From positions 1 to 64,000 of the forward strand of contig JAJEFJ010000071.1 of the NCBI GenBank assembly GCA_022820485.1: 64,000 nucleotides of DNA, read 5' to 3'. The translations under genes were made by a program, and so were the position numbers. The DNA is from Candidatus Latescibacterota bacterium. Lineage in GTDB: Bacteria; Latescibacterota; UBA2968; UBA8231. Numbering within the stretch: the first letter of the stretch is position 1; each line of letters opens with the position of its first letter. Positions 59,427 through 64,000 of the stretch are shown here, piece by piece. The notes beneath the pieces are model-generated. The model did no database searches. It was not told the DNA's origin and worked only from the letters and a program-made list of their open reading frames with translations.

Positions 59427-59786
59427 ATGGTACCCGATATGGATACTGGTATGGATGTTCGGAATGAGGTCTGCTACAGGGTGCAGCAGTTGCGCCGCCA
59501 GACCGGGATAACCCAAGAAAAACTGGCCGAACAGGCAGGACTTAGCGTGGACGGGATCAGGAAAATCGAGGGTCGGAGAGCAACACCGAGCTTAGAAACG
59601 CTCTACAAAATTTCAAAAGCGTTGCGGATACAGCTAGTGGACTTGATGCGCTACGAAGAGGAAATACAAACGGAAAAAGGCCGAGAACTGCAAGAATTTT
59701 GCCTATATCTATCGACAAAAAAGCTGGAGGAGATCAGACTGGCTAAGCGGATAACAAAAGCGGTGATGGAAGAATTAGGCGGATAA
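59427..59786 (+). CDS. XRE-family HTH transcriptional regulator
   Basis: A 119-aa cro/C1-type regulator: helix-turn-helix in RRQTGITQEKLAEQAGLSVDGIRKIEGRRATPSLETLYKIS, then a Glu/Lys-rich C-terminal helix. The first 10 residues are uncertain because ATG codons lie at positions 5 and 9. It converges with a DUF1703-type gene 16 bases away and may be the regulator of that locus. Confidence 0.82.
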   Translation: MVPDMDTGMDVRNEVCYRVQQLRRQTGITQEKLAEQAGLSVDGIRKIEGRRATPSLETLYKISKALRIQLVDLMRYEEEIQTEKGRELQEFCLYLSTKKLEEIRLAKRITKAVMEELGG

Positions 59787-59801
59787 TGAGAAGTCAGAGA
59801 T

Positions 59802-61361
59802 TTACACCTGTTCTACCTCAAAAGCAGCCACGTTGCGCGTCTCCTGACTGAATTCCACCCCAACGAGATAAATCGCCTCGCCTCGTCCGCGATACTTGGC
59901 TGCGTAGTCCCGCGCCTGCAACTGATGCAGCGCCGCCCCCTCCGCCGCCCGTTCCACTATCTTGAACTCGAACAGATACACGTTTCCATTGAACAGGACC
60001 GCCATGTCTAAGCGACCCGCCCGGCTGCTGTCCTCCACGGTAATATCCAGCCCTAGCGACGCAAAGTACGAGTAGAACACGCTGGCGTAGTAGCCCTCGT
60101 AGTTGGCAATCTCGTTGTTCGTGTGCCACTGATACGGAATGCTGGCAAAGAACGCCTCCAACAGCGTCTTCAAGCCATCGAACTCGTTGACCAGCAATAG
60201 GTCGTACAACCGGGCGTTATGCTCGGCGCGGCGCGACGGATCACCCGTCAGGTGGCTCAACAGGCTCTTGTTCAGGCTCTGCTGGACCTCCCGGTTGGGG
60301 TAGCCCAGCCGGTAGTATAGCTCCCCTCCGCGCGGCTCGGCTTGGCGAATGGTCAGGTAGCCGGTCTGGAACAGCAGGGCCTCGGTCGCAATGTGATCCA
60401 CGTCAAGCGCCGACAGCAACTCCTCGCTGCCGAGCATGTCGTCTAAGGCGAGGGCACTGACCCCCCGCTCCAACAACATATCGAGCAGAAACGTCGGCGT
60501 ACCCGTCTCGAACCAATAGGCTCCGAATTGGCGGCGGTCGAACAGCAGCAGGACATCGAAGGGGTTGTACACCTGTTCCTCACCTAGCCAGTTGTAGCCG
60601 TTGTACCAACGCCGGATTTCCGCTCGGTTCAAGCCGGCCAGTTCCGGGGCGAACACCGAGTCCAAGTCGGCCTCGGTATAGCCGCAGAGGGCCGAGTAGC
60701 GCGGGTCCAAGGTAATGTCTTTGAGGTTGTTGAGGCCGGAGAACAGGCTGACTTTGGAAAACTTGCTCACGCCGGTGAGGAAGCTGAACTTGAGGTGCGC
60801 GTCGCCAAACTTGATGGTCGAATACAGTCCGCGCAGGTAATCGCGGTTGGCCCGGGCTACCTCCGGCACCTCCAGCGCGTCGAGAATCGGCTTGTCGTAC
60901 TCGTCAATCAGCACCACTACTCGCTGGCCGATCTGTTGATGCAGCATCTGAATCAAATGCCGAAAACGCCCCCGGGCCGTGTCGTAGCTGGACCGGACCG
61001 AAACCTCGCTCTCTATGGCGTCCAACTGCTCCATCACGTCCTTGTGTAGATCGCCTAGCTCCTTGAAATTGCCGCTGCTAAAGTCGATCCGCAGCACCGG
61101 ATGGCGCACCGACCAGTCCCACCGCTCGTGGATGGCCAGCCCCTCAAACAGCGGCTCGTTGCCCTCGAACAGCTCCTTCAGGGTATCGAGAAATAGGCTC
61201 TTGCCAAAGCGACGGGGACGCGATAGGAAGTAGTGCTTGCCCTCGTCGACTAACCGCCCGATGTAAGCGGTCTTATCGACGTAGTAGCAGTTGTCCTCGC
61301 GGAGCTCGCGGAAGGTCTGAATGCCAATGGGCAGTTTACGCCTAGCCGTCCTCTGTTTCAC
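59802..61361 (-). CDS. AAA-ATPase-like / PD-(D/E)XK protein (DUF1703 type)
   Basis: A 519-aa protein with an N-terminal AAA-ATPase-like domain: VDKTAYIGRLVDEGKHYFLSRPRRFGKSLFLDTL holds a degenerate P-loop RRFGKS, and VVVLIDEYDKPIL is Walker B. The C-terminal DUF1703 domain has a PD-(D/E)XK core: GRLDMAVLFNGNVYLFEFKIV, D then E-x-K. This family is abundant and often multi-copy in Bacteroidetes and uncultivated phyla; its role, possibly defence or mobile-element linked, is unknown. The upstream neighbour is not related. Confidence 0.88.
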   Translation of the reverse strand: MKQRTARRKLPIGIQTFRELREDNCYYVDKTAYIGRLVDEGKHYFLSRPRRFGKSLFLDTLKELFEGNEPLFEGLAIHERWDWSVRHPVLRIDFSSGNFKELGDLHKDVMEQLDAIESEVSVRSSYDTARGRFRHLIQMLHQQIGQRVVVLIDEYDKPILDALEVPEVARANRDYLRGLYSTIKFGDAHLKFSFLTGVSKFSKVSLFSGLNNLKDITLDPRYSALCGYTEADLDSVFAPELAGLNRAEIRRWYNGYNWLGEEQVYNPFDVLLLFDRRQFGAYWFETGTPTFLLDMLLERGVSALALDDMLGSEELLSALDVDHIATEALLFQTGYLTIRQAEPRGGELYYRLGYPNREVQQSLNKSLLSHLTGDPSRRAEHNARLYDLLLVNEFDGLKTLLEAFFASIPYQWHTNNEIANYEGYYASVFYSYFASLGLDITVEDSSRAGRLDMAVLFNGNVYLFEFKIVERAAEGAALHQLQARDYAAKYRGRGEAIYLVGVEFSQETRNVAAFEVEQV

Positions 61362-61470
61362 GGGGTTTCCTCCACAGCCCAGCCAACTTGGATAGGGGCC
61401 GTCAACGCTGGCCGGGACAGGTATTGGGACCTCTAACCGACAAGATAGACTATAGGAAAGAAAAACTCCA

Positions 61471-62022
61471 CTAGGCTGAGGCGACGAACTCAGGCTTTAG
61501 GGCCTGATAATCCGCCCCCAAACGGGCAAAAATGTCGGCCCACCGGTGCGGGTAGGATGGATGGCTGTTATTGGGCAAGAAGCCCAGCTTGAGATAGCAG
61601 CGCAGCGCTGGGATGCGGAAATCGTCGGTCAGCAAGTATATGGGCCTAGGGCCTAGCGCCTTGGCTTGGGCCACGGCCGCTGCTACGACGAACTTGCCTA
61701 AGCCGCGTCCCTGAAAGGCTGGGTGGACCGCAACCCAACCAATTTCCCAACATGGCCGCAGTTCGCGGGTGCGGTCATTGCAACCCGTACAGGCGGCGAT
61801 CTGCCCCTCGCACTCGACAAAGAGCTGGACTCGAGTTCCTGCCAAGACGTCTTCTAGCCGCTGTCGGTCCCAACGGCCCAATTCGCCATTGGCTTGCAAT
61901 AGAGCCAGCCAGCCCTCCTCGTCGCCCGGCTGGTATGTCCGCAGTCGATAGCCAGCCATTTCCGGTAAGTCCGGGGCCACCTCGCGCCCATACCAGAGGA
62001 TGAGCTGGGGCAAGGGACTCAA
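61471..62022 (-). CDS. GNAT-family N-acetyltransferase
   Basis: A 183-aa acetyltransferase. The acetyl-CoA motif A is WVAVHPAFQGRGLGKFVV with Q/R-x-x-G-x-G/A visible, and the C-terminal motif B is IPALRCYLKLGF. A 28-residue N-terminal extension precedes the core. The acceptor is unknown. The ATG overlaps the preceding gene by four bases, the third such overlap in this hemL run. Confidence 0.87.
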   Translation of the reverse strand: MSPLPQLILWYGREVAPDLPEMAGYRLRTYQPGDEEGWLALLQANGELGRWDRQRLEDVLAGTRVQLFVECEGQIAACTGCNDRTRELRPCWEIGWVAVHPAFQGRGLGKFVVAAAVAQAKALGPRPIYLLTDDFRIPALRCYLKLGFLPNNSHPSYPHRWADIFARLGADYQALKPEFVASA

Positions 62023-62429
62023 TTCCGGCCTTCCCGCCGTCGGAAGAGAGACGACTTAAACTGCTCGGGGCAATGGGGTTGGAGCACGACGATTTCACAT
62101 TGGGAAAAGGCTTCGTCCAAGCCCGCTGGCCTTCTTTGGTCGTAGCCGAGGGCAATAATGTCGGGCGCGATTTCGCCGACGATGCGCAAAAAGTTACACC
62201 CCTCGTGGCCGAGGCGGACTTCGGTGACTTCGGGCAGCTTCTCCAGCGCGGCTTTGCGCTCCTGTTGGGATTGGTCGGGATAGTGCCCCTTGATGCGCCG
62301 GACGTTCTCGTCGCGGGCGACCACGACGAACAGTTCGTCGCCTAACGCAGCCGCCTGCGCGATGAAAGAGCGGTGGCCTGGGTGCAGGTAATCAAAAGTG
62401 CCGCAGCACAATACGCGAGTTTTATTCAT
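62019..62429 (-). CDS. Nucleotidyltransferase resembling archaeal FAD synthetase (RibL)
   Basis: A 136-aa cytidylyltransferase-like protein. The ATP site HPGH is at residues 16-19 (GTFDYLHPGH); GDELFVVVARDENVRRIKG and PDIIALGYDQ are strikingly like archaeal RibL (FMN adenylyltransferase) and distinct from glycerol-3-phosphate cytidylyltransferase. The end FKSSLFRR corresponds to the usual SSTxxR loop. It could supply the FAD-forming step missing from the riboflavin kinase gene at 39.3 kb. Other substrates (pantetheine, glycerol-3-phosphate) remain possible. Confidence 0.75.
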   Translation of the reverse strand: MNKTRVLCCGTFDYLHPGHRSFIAQAAALGDELFVVVARDENVRRIKGHYPDQSQQERKAALEKLPEVTEVRLGHEGCNFLRIVGEIAPDIIALGYDQRRPAGLDEAFSQCEIVVLQPHCPEQFKSSLFRRREGRN

Positions 62430-62904
62430 CGGCGCGCCGGGCTATCCAATAGTCGCCACCGCGATCCTTGGCAAAAATGCGGCCAAAGCGCTCGGCGTCG
62501 GCGCGGTTGGCGAAATAGCCGATCCGCACCCGCACACCAGCATCGCTCTGCACACTATAGGCCGGATAGCCCTCGTCCTTTAATTCGCGCACCTTCAGAT
62601 CGGCGTGTTTCTCGTCCCGATAGACGCCGACTTGAACGGTGAATTGGCCGTCGGGATCAAAAAATACGGGGCTAGCATCACTGGTATCCTCGGTATCGCT
62701 ACTATCGCTGACGTCGCTGGCATCACTGGTATCGGCTGGTGTGGACATAGAGTCAGTCGGCGTTAAGATGACTATTTCGCTGCGGCCAGTGGGTTCGGAT
62801 TCGGGGGCCTGTTCGGATTCGCGGACATCGCTGTCGGCGCATCCCCCGACCCAGAGGACTGTCCAAGCGAACATCCATAGCCGATTGGGATTCACCGCGC
62901 TCAA
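62422..62904 (-). CDS. SPOR-domain lipoprotein
   Basis: From a TTG start overlapping the hemL stop (TTGA) the protein has 160 aa: a lipoprotein signal peptide with lipobox VGGC, a low-complexity Ser/Asp/Thr linker (repeats of S-D-x-S-D around residues 55-80) and a C-terminal SPOR domain (FTVQVGVYRDEKHADLKVRELKDEGYPAYS, VRVRIGYFANRADAERF). SPOR domains bind denuded septal peptidoglycan, so it may act at the division site. GTG three codons later is an alternative start; a much longer frame is rejected. Confidence 0.8.
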   Translation of the reverse strand: MSAVNPNRLWMFAWTVLWVGGCADSDVRESEQAPESEPTGRSEIVILTPTDSMSTPADTSDASDVSDSSDTEDTSDASPVFFDPDGQFTVQVGVYRDEKHADLKVRELKDEGYPAYSVQSDAGVRVRIGYFANRADAERFGRIFAKDRGGDYWIARRADE

Positions 62905-64000
62905 TGTATAGCCTTGAGCGCGGCAAAGTGAATGCGGAGCGTTTCTTCGATATCCCCTTCTCCGTGGACGAGCGAGGGGAACATGCATTCGTATTGGGAG
63001 GGCGCTAGATAGAGGCCCTGCTCTAGGCAAGCCCAGAAATAGCGCTTAAAGCGCGCCAGATCAACCGTTTCGACGCTGGCAAAATCCACCACCGATTGCG
63101 ACGTAAAAAACATGCAGAGCATGGCACCGACCCGGTTTAGCGCGTAGTCCAAGCCCAGATTCCGCAGGTTGTCAGCCATGCCATCTGCCAAATCGGCGCA
63201 GCGGCTCTCCAGCGTTTCATAAACTCCAGGTTCGGACAGCATGGTCAGTTGTTCCAAACCTGCGGCCATGGCGAGCGGATTGCCCGATAAGGTGCCGGCC
63301 TGCGAGACCTTTAGGCCCAGCGGCGATACGTTTTCCATGATCTCCCGCTTGCCGCCGTATGCAGCGGCTGGCAAGCCGCCCCCGACGATCTTGCCCAAAC
63401 ACGTCAAATCGGGCATCACCCCATAGCGCTCTTGCGCCCCACCCGGACCGACGCGGAACCCGGTAATGACCTCGTCGAAGATGAGGACGATGCCCTCTTC
63501 GTCGGCTATTTGGCGCAGCGCGGGGAGGAAACCCTCGCGCGGCGGTACGGTTCCCATATTGCCGGCCACTGGCTCGACGATGATCGCGGCGATCTGGCCG
63601 CTATTCTCCCGCGCAGCCGTGCGCACGGCTGCCGCGTCGTTATACGGCAGCGTCAAGGTCGAATCCACCACGCTTTGCGGCACGCCTGGACTGGTGGGAA
63701 CCCCCAAGGTCAATGCCGAAGACCCAGCCTCGCTCAAGAAGCTGTCCCCATGCCCGTGCCAGCAACCCTCGAATTTGGCGATTTTGTCCCGGCCGGTATG
63801 GCCGCGGGCCAAGCGCACCGCCGCCATCGTCGCCTCGGTCCCCGAACTGACCATTCGCACCATCTCGATAGAGGGCACCATCTCCACAATGCGCTCGGCC
63901 AGTGCGATTTCTAGCTCAGTTGGGGCACCGAAACTGGTACCCTTGGCGCAGGCTTCCTGTACGGTTTGTACGACGCGGGGATGGGCATGGCCGAAAATGA
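62901..64000 (-). CDS. hemL: Glutamate-1-semialdehyde 2,1-aminomutase (N-terminus beyond window)
   Basis: PLP enzyme forming 5-aminolevulinate for haem in the C5 pathway. The frame continues to the window edge, with GHAHPRVVQTVQEACAKGTS and FGAPTELEIALAERIVEMVP just inside it, so about the first 60 residues are missing. Landmarks are VSSGTEATMAAVRLARG, LIFDEVITGFRVGPGGAQE and the PLP lysine in CLGKIVGGGLPAAAYGG. The following SPOR, RibL-like and GNAT genes overlap in series. Confidence 0.93.
   Translation of the reverse strand, partial: IFGHAHPRVVQTVQEACAKGTSFGAPTELEIALAERIVEMVPSIEMVRMVSSGTEATMAAVRLARGHTGRDKIAKFEGCWHGHGDSFLSEAGSSALTLGVPTSPGVPQSVVDSTLTLPYNDAAAVRTAARENSGQIAAIIVEPVAGNMGTVPPREGFLPALRQIADEEGIVLIFDEVITGFRVGPGGAQERYGVMPDLTCLGKIVGGGLPAAAYGGKREIMENVSPLGLKVSQAGTLSGNPLAMAAGLEQLTMLSEPGVYETLESRCADLADGMADNLRNLGLDYALNRVGAMLCMFFTSQSVVDFASVETVDLARFKRYFWACLEQGLYLAPSQYECMFPSLVHGEGDIEETLRIHFAALKAIH

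Overview
The window reads as bacterial chromosome from a GC-rich Gram-negative. Evidence for an outer membrane is the C-terminal end of a beta-barrel protein at the left edge, several lipoproteins (including a SPOR-domain one) and a TRAP transporter with a TatT-type lipoprotein. MutL has the DQQ-A-HER form and lacks the Cys motifs of endonuclease MutL, a pattern I associate with the Bacteroidetes/FCB side of the tree. A lone microcompartment shell gene beside a class II aldolase recalls the fucose/rhamnose microcompartments of Planctomycetes, Verrucomicrobia and Latescibacteria. An uncultivated FCB-related lineage is my best guess, at low confidence. TTG and GTG starts and 4-base stop/start overlaps are very common.

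Layout. 1-11.8 kb, mostly minus strand: a barrel remnant and shared terminator, pyrH-purB, a DASS anion transporter, a plus-strand McrBC restriction pair, then a TRAP operon (dctP-dctQ-dctM with tatT), an aminopeptidase-like lipoprotein and an unknown hydrophilic protein. 11.9-21.5 kb, plus strand: mreBC; HU with a tiny AURKAIP1/COX24-like gene, three tRNAs and a strong terminator; ychF; the microcompartment shell/flippase/aldolase unit; a TPR-parvulin protein; a possible structured leader; thrC and a cystathionine gamma-synthase-like gene. 21.5-29 kb: a VapBC-type pair (minus), then a plus-strand run prs1, DUF5989, apt, TPR protein, prs2, phosphoesterase, rsgA, hprK and a degenerate oxidoreductase-like gene.

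29-54.4 kb, minus strand, is translation-centred: valS-rqcH-miaA-tRNA-Gly, a PDZ/radical-SAM protein-der-merR, the classic rimP-nusA-infB-ylxP-rbfA-truB-riboflavin kinase-rpsO-pnp operon, asnS-leuS, a small FtsH_ext-like membrane protein, mutL and a tyrosine recombinase. 54.5-59 kb, plus strand: murQ, an aldo/keto reductase, a D-threonine aldolase-like gene, a second HU and a sulfatase-family gene. After a gene-free, hairpin-rich 500 bp come an XRE regulator, a DUF1703-type ATPase/nuclease (minus) and the minus-strand overlapping run hemL-SPOR lipoprotein-FAD synthetase-like gene-GNAT, cut by the right edge.

Most notable points: the riboflavin kinase lacks the usual FAD synthetase half while an archaeal RibL-like nucleotidyltransferase sits elsewhere in the window; rimP has no canonical start codon and appears to start at ATT behind a leader hairpin with a T-run; the class II aldolase ends in an encapsulation-peptide-like helix next to a BMC shell gene; and a 20-base AT-rich motif recurs in intergenic gaps. 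No CRISPR array, rRNA gene or intact insertion sequence was seen.
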